From NCBI RefSeq assembly GCF_002858745.1, contig NZ_PJRO01000011.1:179832-243831 (forward strand): a stretch of DNA of 64,000 bases. The letters are read 5' to 3'. Both the position numbers and the translations under genes were made by a program. Position 1 is the stretch's first letter. The number at the start of each line of letters is the position of its first letter. The notes beneath the pieces were generated by a model. The model worked only from the letters and a program-made list of their open reading frames with translations, did no database searches and was not told the origin of the DNA. Below are positions 6,795 through 14,511 of this stretch, in pieces. Source of the stretch: Mesorhizobium loti (GTDB lineage: Bacteria > Pseudomonadota > Alphaproteobacteria > Rhizobiales > Rhizobiaceae).

Positions 6795-9200
6795 TCAGGT
6801 CGCGGTTAGAATTGCAATGCCGCGTTTGAGGCTGGCATTCACGGTATCTGTTCCAAAAAGTGCTCGATCCTCCGCTGGAAGGCTTGTCAAATAGTCAATC
6901 AGCAGATTGATTTGGTAGGTGAATGCCGCTGCTTCGCTCTGCGCGAGACCGGGCCGTCTTGTTCGCAGGAAATGCTCAACCTCACTGAGCACTTTCAACA
7001 CATGCCCCCGATGATTTCCTTCACCCAGAAATCCGCGCATCTTTTCGATAAGTTCAAGAATTTGAACAATGCGCTTAACCGCACTGGCCTTTGTTTCGGC
7101 CACTTCGATCTGCATTAGAAGGCCCAAATAATTGGTGTCTAGCTGATAGGTTAGGAAGCCCGTCCTTGCCTCACCGCGTCGATATGCGGTCTCCATGTGA
7201 CGTTCAGCTAGATCCAATCGGCCTAAATCTTGCATGAAGATGCTGTACTGCAGCCAGAACAGCGGCTCTCCTTGAATGTAAGTATTCTGACGTCCATGCT
7301 CGTAAACGGCTCGAATGTGCTCAGTCCTTTCCGGAACAGTCTTGAGTAAGTCATCTAGAAAACTGAACCGGAGTAATGCGCCAAGCGTCGAACGAGCCTC
7401 TCTCGCGCGTAAGGTTTGTGTACCTTCCTCTTCGTTCATTCGCCGAGCGGCTTCCACAGCCATTCTAAAAATTGCTCCCACCAATTCTTCTGCTGGCAAG
7501 TAGCGCCGCACTAGAAAGTCAGAAAAAATAGCCGAATGCGGCTCGATTTTATCAAGCGTGAAATCCACAAATTCGAATGCGCCTTCCCCCGCTTCCGTCA
7601 GAATTTGGTAAGGATCGATTCTCGATATCGCCCTGAGAAACGAAGGGTCCGTTTCAATACCCGCGGATTTCAGTATTGCCGAGCACAGCAGTACAACTTT
7701 CACGTCCGATTTTAGCAGGGCTGGCTTAACAATAGCGTCAATCCTCGCTATCACCGACTCGTTTTCAAATATTGAAAGAACTATATCCCGTATTTCAGCA
7801 CCACTTTTGAATCTTTCTCGGAAATTTCTTGGGGCAATTCCAGCATTATCGAGGATCTCATATATGTCATCACAATCTTTGCGTGATAGTTTATTTAAAT
7901 CAACTCTCTCAACTGGAGATTTTAGTCTTGAGTATATCTCATTGTTTCTTACTTGAAAAGTCCCGGTATTGATCTCGACAATAAATCTTGTATCTTCTTT
8001 CATGTCAGTGAAAAGGTGCATCAGAGAATATGCAGTATCGTAACTCGGAAATATGATGACAGCTTTAGTAATTCTGCGTAGGAAATCGATTTCTTCTGCT
8101 GGCGGTGTTACATTTTCTCTAACTTCGAAGCAGGAGTGGCCATTTTGAGATAGTGCCATGCAAAGCGCATGTCTATATAAGGTTTTCCCGTTTCCGATTT
8201 TGGAGTGAATAACAAATGTTCTCTTATGATCAAAAGAAGCAATAATGGATTTGGTCAACTCGTTTCGAGGGAAGACATAAACTGGGTCTGGAAACGTAGA
8301 AATAAGCCTACGCTGATCATATTTGCCCAGGGCAAATAAAGATTCTATCTCCGCCGGCGTTGGCGGGCCTGAAATTTTATCATCTTTAACAAGTTCGAAA
8401 AAACGAAATGCGCGAAGAGAATTTGCATGGTCAGGCTTTTGTCCCACCACCGCGAGTTCGCATTCATTTGCAAACCCTTCCACGCCCATATCATGCCTGG
8501 TCCCATACTCTTGCAGCCGACTGCTCACTACGGGACTCGAAGTGGTGCGCAATATGAAATGGGTTCTCTTCACAAGCGCCGGGTTTACCGAGAGATATGA
8601 TGCCGGCTCGAAATCTCCTAACTCGTATCCTACGAAAAATAGGTTTTCACAGACTCTAATGTCGCGCTCGAACACCTGCCACCAAGGTGATTGTAGCGCT
8701 CGTTGTTGCGCGTATGAGAAATGCGATAGTACAAGCTGCTGAAGTAAGTTACTCGGCTGGCATTTGTGGATGTACCCATGAAGATGGATAATCGCGTTAG
8801 GTCGAACTTGATTTGGAGTCGGGTCCGAAAATGAGTAAGATTCCTTACGAATATTTTTTTCAACTATTGAGTTAAATTCAACAGAGTCATCGTAGTTTGT
8901 CGTATATATTCGCAACCATGGCTTAGATAGAATGGAATTGTGCCACTTTTCCAATTTCTTTATCGTGTACAAATCAGTAAGTAATCCAAAAATGTCTTTA
9001 CCTTGATCTGCGGCGTATTTCGATAAGTCTTGTATTCCGGCGGGGTCATCCATCGGTAAACCACAAAGCATCTTTATCTTTGATGCTAGTTCGTTACCGG
9101 TTGGAGGCGCTTCGCCTACAATATTCGTTGCGCTTCTCGTGAAACCAGCACCTAAAAATAGGATTGAGGACGTGGGGTCAAATCCGTGAGGAAACGTCAT
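6795..9200 (-). CDS. SIR2-domain STAND-like NTPase with helical C-terminus (candidate Avs5-like defence protein)
   Basis: 801 aa. Residues 1-270 form a SIR2-type NAD-binding domain: FLGAGF (15-20), TTNYDD (100-105, Asn102 the presumed catalytic Asn), HLHG (139-142, His141 the presumed catalytic His) and FVGYELGD (189-196). Residues about 300-560 form a P-loop NTPase: SKIGNGKT (333-340) is a Walker A in which the first Gly is Ser, and VIIFPSYD (381-388) is Walker-B-like. Residues about 590-800 are helical and TPR-like, the usual sensor part. SIR2-STAND fusions such as AVAST type V (Avs5) are anti-phage proteins in which sensing a phage product triggers NAD+ depletion. The gene stands alone and is far more AT-rich than its neighbours, with many codons rare elsewhere in the window, indicating transfer. 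Calling it defence is inference from architecture. Confidence 0.82.
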   Translation of the reverse strand: MTFPHGFDPTSSILFLGAGFTRSATNIVGEAPPTGNELASKIKMLCGLPMDDPAGIQDLSKYAADQGKDIFGLLTDLYTIKKLEKWHNSILSKPWLRIYTTNYDDSVEFNSIVEKNIRKESYSFSDPTPNQVRPNAIIHLHGYIHKCQPSNLLQQLVLSHFSYAQQRALQSPWWQVFERDIRVCENLFFVGYELGDFEPASYLSVNPALVKRTHFILRTTSSPVVSSRLQEYGTRHDMGVEGFANECELAVVGQKPDHANSLRAFRFFELVKDDKISGPPTPAEIESLFALGKYDQRRLISTFPDPVYVFPRNELTKSIIASFDHKRTFVIHSKIGNGKTLYRHALCMALSQNGHSCFEVRENVTPPAEEIDFLRRITKAVIIFPSYDTAYSLMHLFTDMKEDTRFIVEINTGTFQVRNNEIYSRLKSPVERVDLNKLSRKDCDDIYEILDNAGIAPRNFRERFKSGAEIRDIVLSIFENESVIARIDAIVKPALLKSDVKVVLLCSAILKSAGIETDPSFLRAISRIDPYQILTEAGEGAFEFVDFTLDKIEPHSAIFSDFLVRRYLPAEELVGAIFRMAVEAARRMNEEEGTQTLRAREARSTLGALLRFSFLDDLLKTVPERTEHIRAVYEHGRQNTYIQGEPLFWLQYSIFMQDLGRLDLAERHMETAYRRGEARTGFLTYQLDTNYLGLLMQIEVAETKASAVKRIVQILELIEKMRGFLGEGNHRGHVLKVLSEVEHFLRTRRPGLAQSEAAAFTYQINLLIDYLTSLPAEDRALFGTDTVNASLKRGIAILTAT

Positions 9201-9818
9201 CTGAGCGACTCTGAGGGCTGGAAAGAAACTGGAATCTGGGAAGGTAATTATTAGATTTCAAGAAAGTGGGCTATCGCGAAATTACATGAGAATTTTGCCG
9301 GAATTGGAGAGCTGATGCCGGCAACTCACCTGTGGATCGAATTGAGTTTAGAAGTCTGCGTTCGCAGCGGCAACTTGCCTCCCGAGTTGTGGATGCTGGC
9401 TGGCGCATTTGGACTTGCTCAGGCCATGGATGCTTGTCGCGAAAAGACGCTCGCGCTGTTGGCTACAACTAAGCCACGTCTTCACACCGCTTGTTACGCG
9501 AGTCGATAGCCACCTTCAGTGCCGTTCCCCCTTGCGTAGTCGAGTTAGCCGAAACCTGGTAACGCGCGCTAGCTCTTTCTAGCGCGCCAGCCAGATTGAC
9601 GGGTGGTCACACCTGCTTTGGAATACTGTTGACCATCCCATTAGATACGCCTGACGCCATGTGTTGCCGCCTTCACCAAAACGACCGTGGCACGCATCTT
9701 TTGGCTGCGGCGGATGGCATTCGCCGAAATGGCCTACTCTGTGCTCACGAGGTCGGAAATCCGCCGCCGACTATCGTCATCGCTTTCCGCGTCAGCTCGA
9801 ATCCGGCACCAACTCCCT
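9201..9818. other. Gene-poor stretch at the right edge of the SIR2 island
   Basis: 618 bases. A 64-codon plus-strand frame (9315-9509) has a GGAGAG site just upstream but no recognisable product. A hairpin (9564-9587) lies in the middle. The remainder to the LysR stop codon holds only overlapping open frames on both strands that look like chance. No integrase, tRNA or target-site repeat was found that would define the island end. Confidence 0.4.
9564..9587. repeat. 9-bp perfect inverted repeat (hairpin)
   Basis: GCGCGCTAG (9564-9572), a 6-base loop, CTAGCGCGC (9579-9587). No T-run follows on either strand, so it is a weak terminator candidate; it could be an element end or a fold in a transcript. 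It sits in the gene-poor stretch beside the SIR2 island. Confidence 0.5.
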
Positions 9819-10709
9819 TCACTGCACCTGCAACAGCACGCGACTGGCAGCGAGCACCGCTCCCATTCGCTGGACCAGCTCTGACACAGGCCCGGCACTT
9901 TCCCAGGAATAGATGGAGACTGCCATCGCGGGGCCCATGCCGAAAGGCGCGTATTGCCGGACTCGGTAGCCGGCTGTCGCGCTCCGGGGCAGAAGGGACA
10001 AGCCGAGACCGGCCTCCACGGCGACCAGGACGTTGTGAAGGCTGCTGCCCGAGAAGGCGATGTACCAGCGAAGTTCCTCGCTTTCGATTCGCTCGAACAT
10101 CGCCTCGCGATAGAGGCCCCCTGGAGGAAAAGCGACCAGCGGGATCGGGTTGGGCCACTTGGCCGGCGCATCCGCGCTTTCGAACCAGGCCATGGCTTCC
10201 GGGAATGTCGCGCGGCAATCGGGTTCGGCCTCGGGCTCCTTGACGATCGCGATATCGAAATCGCCAGCGCGATAGCGTCGGGTCAGGTCGCGGCTCAATC
10301 CGGCGGTGACGTCCAGCTGGATGCCGCGATGGACCTGTGCAAAGTCGCCGAACACCTTTGCCATTGCGGTGCTGACGATATCCTCGGGAACGCCGATGCG
10401 GATGGAAGTCGTGCCCGCCGGATCGCGAAGGGCGGCTTCCGCCTCCTGTTGAAGGGCCAGGATTCGCCGGGCGTAACCCAGCAGCCGTTCACCGGCAGCC
10501 GTCAGCTCAACGGGCCGCGCGGCCCGGTCGATCAACATCGAGCCGACCGTTTCTTCGAGTCGGGCAAGCTGCTGGCTGATGGTGGATTGCGTCATATGAA
10601 GCCGATCCGCCGCGAGCGTAAAGCTGCCGGCATCGACGATAGCGGAGAAGGCGCGAAGAAGGCGTGGATCAAGCATGCTTACGTCCGACATCGGTGTCGG
10701 AGTATTCAT
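9819..10709 (-). CDS. LysR-family transcriptional regulator
   Basis: 296 aa from ATG 10709; in-frame ATGs at 10691 and 10676 are alternatives, the last giving the usual short LysR leader MLDPRLLRAF. The winged helix-turn-helix is complete (LAADRLHMTQSTISQQLARL) and the substrate-binding domain follows from about residue 100 (IRIGVPEDI). It is divergent from the ankyrin-repeat gene, with 125 bases between them, and may regulate that gene or itself. A short CATTT-N7-AAATG symmetry lies in the gap (10733-10749). The ligand is unknown. Its C-terminus is the closest match in the window to the remnant at 6198. Confidence 0.88.
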   Translation of the reverse strand: MNTPTPMSDVSMLDPRLLRAFSAIVDAGSFTLAADRLHMTQSTISQQLARLEETVGSMLIDRAARPVELTAAGERLLGYARRILALQQEAEAALRDPAGTTSIRIGVPEDIVSTAMAKVFGDFAQVHRGIQLDVTAGLSRDLTRRYRAGDFDIAIVKEPEAEPDCRATFPEAMAWFESADAPAKWPNPIPLVAFPPGGLYREAMFERIESEELRWYIAFSGSSLHNVLVAVEAGLGLSLLPRSATAGYRVRQYAPFGMGPAMAVSIYSWESAGPVSELVQRMGAVLAASRVLLQVQ

Positions 10710-10834
10710 AATCGTAATCTATTCGATCTGAACATTTAATTTTCAAATGCTGGCGACTATCCTATCTGGATATCGTGATCCGCGACCGTCGCGGTCGCCA
10801 ATCCGGTTGGATCCGTCAGAACAGGAACAGGGAA

Positions 10835-11506
10835 ATGCTTCGCCGATCCGTTCTTCTGGGTGTCGCCAGCCTTCTGCTGGCAACTGCCCCACTCGTAGCG
10901 TCAGGGAAAACCATGAGCGAACCCGCCTTGAATATTGCCGCAACGCGCGGTGACGTCGCGTCCGTCCTGAAGCTCATCGCCGAAGGCGCCAGGATCGATG
11001 CGCGCGACGGCAGCGGCGCGACCGCGCTTCTGGTGGCCACCCACGCCAACCAGCCTGAGGTTGCCAAGGCCCTGATCGACGCCGGCGCCGACGTCAACGC
11101 CAAGGACAATATCGAGGACAGCCCCTATCTGTATGCCGGCGCACGAGGTCACCTCGAAATCCTCAAGATGACACTCGCGCACGGCGCTGACCTCAAGAGC
11201 ATCAACCGCTATGGCGGCACCGCCCTCATCCCGGCCTCGGAACGCGGCCATGTCGAGACAGTGCGCACGCTGATCGCGGCCGGTGTCGATGTCGATCATG
11301 TCAACAAACTCGGCTGGACCGCGCTGCTGGAGGCGATCATGCTTGGCGATGGTGGCGAGCGTCACCAACAGATCGTTGCGCTGCTGGTGAAGGCGGGGGC
11401 CAACGTCAATCTTGCCGATAATGATGGCGTAACACCACTCCAGCACGCCCGCTCGGGCGGCGACAAGAAGATCGAAGCGATCTTGCTGGCAGCCGGCGCT
11501 CAATAG
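10835..11506 (+). CDS. Exported ankyrin-repeat protein
   Basis: 223 aa with the start at 10835 (MLRRSVLLGV), preceded by a purine-rich AGGAACAGGGA. An open frame to 10775 exists, but the leader would lie ahead of the signal peptide. Residues 1-27 are a signal peptide (LLGVASLLLATAPLVASG). Five or so ankyrin repeats follow (for example GATALLVATHANQPEVAKAL, then IDAGADVNAKD), each about 33 residues, covering the rest of the protein. The role is protein-protein binding, probably periplasmic. In Proteobacteria such proteins often sit near catalase or deaminase genes; here a nucleoside deaminase and an MFS gene follow. The stop codon TAG is the first three bases of a TAGAGC repeat element. Confidence 0.85.
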   Translation: MLRRSVLLGVASLLLATAPLVASGKTMSEPALNIAATRGDVASVLKLIAEGARIDARDGSGATALLVATHANQPEVAKALIDAGADVNAKDNIEDSPYLYAGARGHLEILKMTLAHGADLKSINRYGGTALIPASERGHVETVRTLIAAGVDVDHVNKLGWTALLEAIMLGDGGERHQQIVALLVKAGANVNLADNDGVTPLQHARSGGDKKIEAILLAAGAQ

Positions 11507-11597
11507 AGCGTTTCCGTTTTCACGGAGACGCCCTAACTCTTTGTTTTTACGCAATTCCAGACGGAAAATCGTTGCACACTTCTCTTGGAGTTGCTCT
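11505..11597. repeat. TAGAGC two-hairpin repeat, copy 1
   Basis: 93-base element running from AGAGCGTTTCCG to GGAGTTGCTCT with an internal hairpin of the GCGTTTCCGT/ACGGAGACGC type. It belongs to a family seen here at 17518, 19270, 20121, 37425 and 45936. The stop codon of the ankyrin gene overlaps its first bases. It separates the ankyrin gene from the deaminase gene. Confidence 0.8.
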
Positions 11598-11609
11598 GAA
11601 GCAGGAATC

Positions 11610-12086
11610 ATGATGACTGACGAAAACCGTTTTCTCGGCGAAGCCATCGCCCTTGCGCGCGCCAACATTGCAAAGGGTGGGCGGCCCTTCGGCGCAGTGC
11701 TGGTGCAGGACGGCAAGGTCATCGCTACGGCTGTGAACGAAATCCACACCAGTAATGCCCCGACCTCCCACGCGGAAATGAACGTTATCCGCGCCGCAAG
11801 CCGCAAACGCGGCACGTCCGATCTCAAGGGAAGTGCCGTCTATGCCAGCGGCCACCCGTGCCCGATGTGCATGGCGGCGATGCGGCTGGCCGGCGTCGAC
11901 AAGGTCTTCTACGCCTATTCCAACGATGATGGCGCGCCGTTCGGGCTCTCCACGGCGGCGATCTACGAGGACCTCGCCAAGCCGTTCGCCGACCAGTCCA
12001 TGGCCATCCGCTATGTGCCGGTGCGGCCGGAAGGCGAGATGGACCTCTATGCCGAGTGGACCGAGGCCAGGAACAGGCAGGAATAG
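11610..12086 (+). CDS. Nucleoside/guanine deaminase (cytidine-deaminase-like fold)
   Basis: 158 aa from ATG 11610 (ATG 11613 is also possible), behind AAGCAGGAA. Upstream codons in the same frame come from the repeat element and are not likely to be translated. Zinc ligands are clear: HAEMN (His and catalytic Glu) and PCPMC (two Cys). The length, the sequence GRPFGAVLVQDGKVI and the C-terminal region match bacterial guanine deaminases and related nucleoside deaminases better than TadA, which lacks this C-terminal extension. Reaction: hydrolytic deamination of guanine or a similar base or nucleoside in the cytoplasm. The MFS gene starts 3 bases after its stop, so transport and deamination of one compound may be coupled. 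Confidence 0.85.
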   Translation: MMTDENRFLGEAIALARANIAKGGRPFGAVLVQDGKVIATAVNEIHTSNAPTSHAEMNVIRAASRKRGTSDLKGSAVYASGHPCPMCMAAMRLAGVDKVFYAYSNDDGAPFGLSTAAIYEDLAKPFADQSMAIRYVPVRPEGEMDLYAEWTEARNRQE

Positions 12087-12089
12087 GGT

Positions 12090-13304
12090 ATGGTTGCCGA
12101 AGGGCCTTCATATGCCGCGCGCGTGTCGCTGCTGGCGGCCGTCGCGCTGGTCGGCCTCAATCTGAGGCCGTTCATCACCGGCATCGGTCCATTGGTTGCC
12201 GACATCGGCGCGCAGACCGGCCTCGACCTGAAGGGCATTTCGCTGCTGACCCTGGTGCCGATGTTCCTGATGGGGGTCTTCGCCTTCGCAGGCCCTTTCC
12301 TGCAATCTCGCATCGGGGCGCGACGTTCGGTCATCGCCTCACTCCTCGTGCTTGTCGCCGGCTCCTTGCTGCGCCTGTTTGCGACGACCGGCTGGCAGAT
12401 GATAGGAACCGCGGCCCTGCTCGGTCTGGGCGTGGCGGTTATCCAGGCGGTGTTTCCCGGTATCGTCAAAAAGCAGTTTCCGAACCATGTCGGCGTCGTC
12501 ATGGGGCTTTATTCCGCCACCTTGATGGGTGGTGGCGCCCTGGGCGCGCAGGCAGCGCCGCTGATTGCGTCGGCCACCGGCGACTGGCATTTCGGCCTGG
12601 CCTGGATGGCGATCCCCGCAGTGCTGGCGCTTCTGCTTGCGATCTACAGCCTGCCGCGCGATCAGGCCGCCAGGCCAGGTGGTGTCAGTGCAATGGCTTT
12701 GCTCTGGCGGCCGCGCGTCTGGCTGCTGATGGCCTGCTTCGGTCTGGTCAATGGCGGCTACTCGAGCGTCGTGGCGTGGCTGGCCCCTTTCTATCGCGAC
12801 CACGGCTGGAGTGCCGCCGCCAGCGGCAGCCTGCTGGCGATCATGGCGGTGTTCCAGGGCTTGGCGGCCCTCCTGCTGCCGATGCTCGCCAGGGGTAAGG
12901 ACCTGCGGCCGTGGCTCTGGCTGACGCTTGCCATGCAAGCGGTTGGTTTCGCGGCGCTGGCGTTTCTGCCTGAAGCTGCGCCCTATGCCTCGGCGATGCT
13001 GCTCGGCAGCGGGCTGGGCGGCTGTTTCTCGCTGTCGATGATCGTCGCGCTCGACCATTTGCCGGATCCGGCCGAGGCCGGGACGCTGTCGGCACTGATG
13101 CAGGGTGGCGGTTTCCTGATCACGGCTTTGCCGCCTTGGATCGTCGCCGCGTTGCACGACGCCACCGGTAGCTTCGTCACCGGCTGGCTGTTGCATCTGG
13201 GCGCGGTCGTCCTCGTCGCGGCGCTGTACTGGCGGGTTTCGCCAGCGAGCTATGCCAGCGCCATGAGCGTGCCGGCGTCGATGCCGCGCGCTGCCGCAGG
13301 GTGA
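12090..13304 (+). CDS. MFS transporter, CynX/NimT family
   Basis: 404 aa with about 12 hydrophobic segments. The opening (VGLNLRPFITGIGPLVADI) is the signature of the CynX/NimT branch, whose members carry cyanate or nitroimidazoles or have unknown substrates. It begins 3 bases after the deaminase stop codon, which argues for one transcript. Given the deaminase, export or uptake of a purine-like compound is a reasonable guess, but nothing in the sequence fixes the substrate or direction. The C-terminus is alanine and proline rich and cytoplasmic. Confidence 0.85.
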   Translation: MVAEGPSYAARVSLLAAVALVGLNLRPFITGIGPLVADIGAQTGLDLKGISLLTLVPMFLMGVFAFAGPFLQSRIGARRSVIASLLVLVAGSLLRLFATTGWQMIGTAALLGLGVAVIQAVFPGIVKKQFPNHVGVVMGLYSATLMGGGALGAQAAPLIASATGDWHFGLAWMAIPAVLALLLAIYSLPRDQAARPGGVSAMALLWRPRVWLLMACFGLVNGGYSSVVAWLAPFYRDHGWSAAASGSLLAIMAVFQGLAALLLPMLARGKDLRPWLWLTLAMQAVGFAALAFLPEAAPYASAMLLGSGLGGCFSLSMIVALDHLPDPAEAGTLSALMQGGGFLITALPPWIVAALHDATGSFVTGWLLHLGAVVLVAALYWRVSPASYASAMSVPASMPRAAAG

Positions 13305-13512
13305 GACGAGCGCCGCGATCACAGCTTGAATGTGTTCTGGATCATTTGGTGCAGCAATGATCGGCTCTGCCAAATCTTGCGGCCGGCGCTGCGAAATGGA
13401 CCAGGAAAACGCCACGTGCATGTCGGGACGGCCTCTGTCCATTCGTCCTAGGCTGGCAAAGCGAGCCGCAGCCGGCGGATTCTCGCGCCAACGCTAGAAA
13501 CAGGACGCGATC

Positions 13513-14163
13513 ATGAAATTGGTAACGACCACCAACGTGACAGTGGATGGAGTGATGCAGGGGCTGGGCGGGGCCGACGAGGACCCGCGCGGCGGGTTCG
13601 AGCGGGGCGGTTGGGCAATTCCGCTGGTCGACGCCGAGACCATGGCATATCTCGACGAGGTCTACGGCAGCGCGGCCGCGTTTCTCTTCGGCCGTCGCAC
13701 ATTCGAGATTTTCGCAGGCTCCTGGGGGCAGTTCGACGACCCTGGCACGAGCGCGATCGCGACGGCACTGAACAGCCGGCCGAAATATGTGGTGTCGAGC
13801 ACGCTCAAAGACCCACAGTGGCAGGGCTCCAAGGTCCTGACCGGTGACATCGCCGAGGCGATCCGCGACCTGAAGTCGGACGGCCAAGGCACATTGCTTG
13901 TGCCAGGCAGCGGCGAGTTGGTCCGCTGGCTTCTCGCAAACGATCTGATCGATCAACTGGATCTGGTCACCTATCCGATCATCGTCGGCCAGGGCACGCG
14001 GCTGTTCCCTACCAGCGGACCAGACGTGGCCCTCGACTTGATAACGTCGCGGATCATCTCTGCTGGCATCACCGTGCAGACATATCGACCTGCGGGGCGC
14101 CCGCAATATCAGCTGACCACACTCGATACGGACGAAATGTCCGCAGTCGGACAGAAAAAATAG
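13513..14163 (+). CDS. RibD C-terminal/dihydrofolate-reductase-like protein
   Basis: 216 aa, starting MKLVTTTNVTVDGVMQG, the family's opening strand and loop. FLFGRRTFEIFAGSW (about residues 56-70) and LLVPGSGELVRWLLANDLID (about residues 132-151) form the NADPH site. Typical stand-alone members carry one domain of about 190 residues; this one has a Gly/Asp-rich loop after the first strand and a hydrophilic C-terminal tail. It is a monocistronic gene as far as can be seen. The family resemblance to the product at 3630 is distant, so they are not a recent duplication. Function beyond NAD(P)H-dependent reduction is unknown. Confidence 0.8.
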   Translation: MKLVTTTNVTVDGVMQGLGGADEDPRGGFERGGWAIPLVDAETMAYLDEVYGSAAAFLFGRRTFEIFAGSWGQFDDPGTSAIATALNSRPKYVVSSTLKDPQWQGSKVLTGDIAEAIRDLKSDGQGTLLVPGSGELVRWLLANDLIDQLDLVTYPIIVGQGTRLFPTSGPDVALDLITSRIISAGITVQTYRPAGRPQYQLTTLDTDEMSAVGQKK

Positions 14164-14511
14164 GCTATGGGCCGGAGGGCAATTCGAACTCTTCGGCTAC
14201 AGCGCATCCAAGTTTGTAGGTGTGTGAGTTGGCCTGTCGCACGGCCTGAATCGAAGATGAACCCGCGTGATCGCATTGGGCATCACGAGCCAGGCAATTG
14301 CGCGCAGTGCCACTTATCGGGTGCAACTTAGTTGCACCGGGCAGAACCGGTAGGATCCGTGTTCGGTCGGTCCCAAGCGCAGCGGACAACCCGTTCGCCA
14401 GTGAATGGGAGACATCAATACCGCTTTCGCGCTCGGATTGAGCATGGGTTTTCTCGATAATGTATAGCTAATTTATAGATTTACTCGCATCGATCATTTG
14501 CGGGTGAAACT
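14164..14511. other. Intergenic region upstream of the flavoprotein/ABC operon
   Basis: 348 bases with no gene. It contains an 8-3-8 palindrome (14320-14338) and, near the operon start, an AT-rich stretch (about 14456-14485) that probably holds the promoter. Confidence 0.45.
14320..14338. promoter_or_regulatory. Palindrome upstream of the flavoprotein/ABC operon
   Basis: GGTGCAAC (14320-14327), TTA, GTTGCACC (14331-14338): perfect 8-base arms, about 170 bases before the flavoprotein start. It could be an operator for the importer operon. No regulator gene is adjacent. Confidence 0.5.

Noticed and set aside
9315..9509. 64-codon frame with a plausible GGAGAG site near the SIR2 island.
   Set aside because: No family resemblance and no conserved features; kept only as a note in the intergenic entry.
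13513..14163. Recent duplicate of the DHFR-like gene at 3630.
   Set aside because: Only the family motifs are shared; length, loops and tails differ, so they are distant paralogues.
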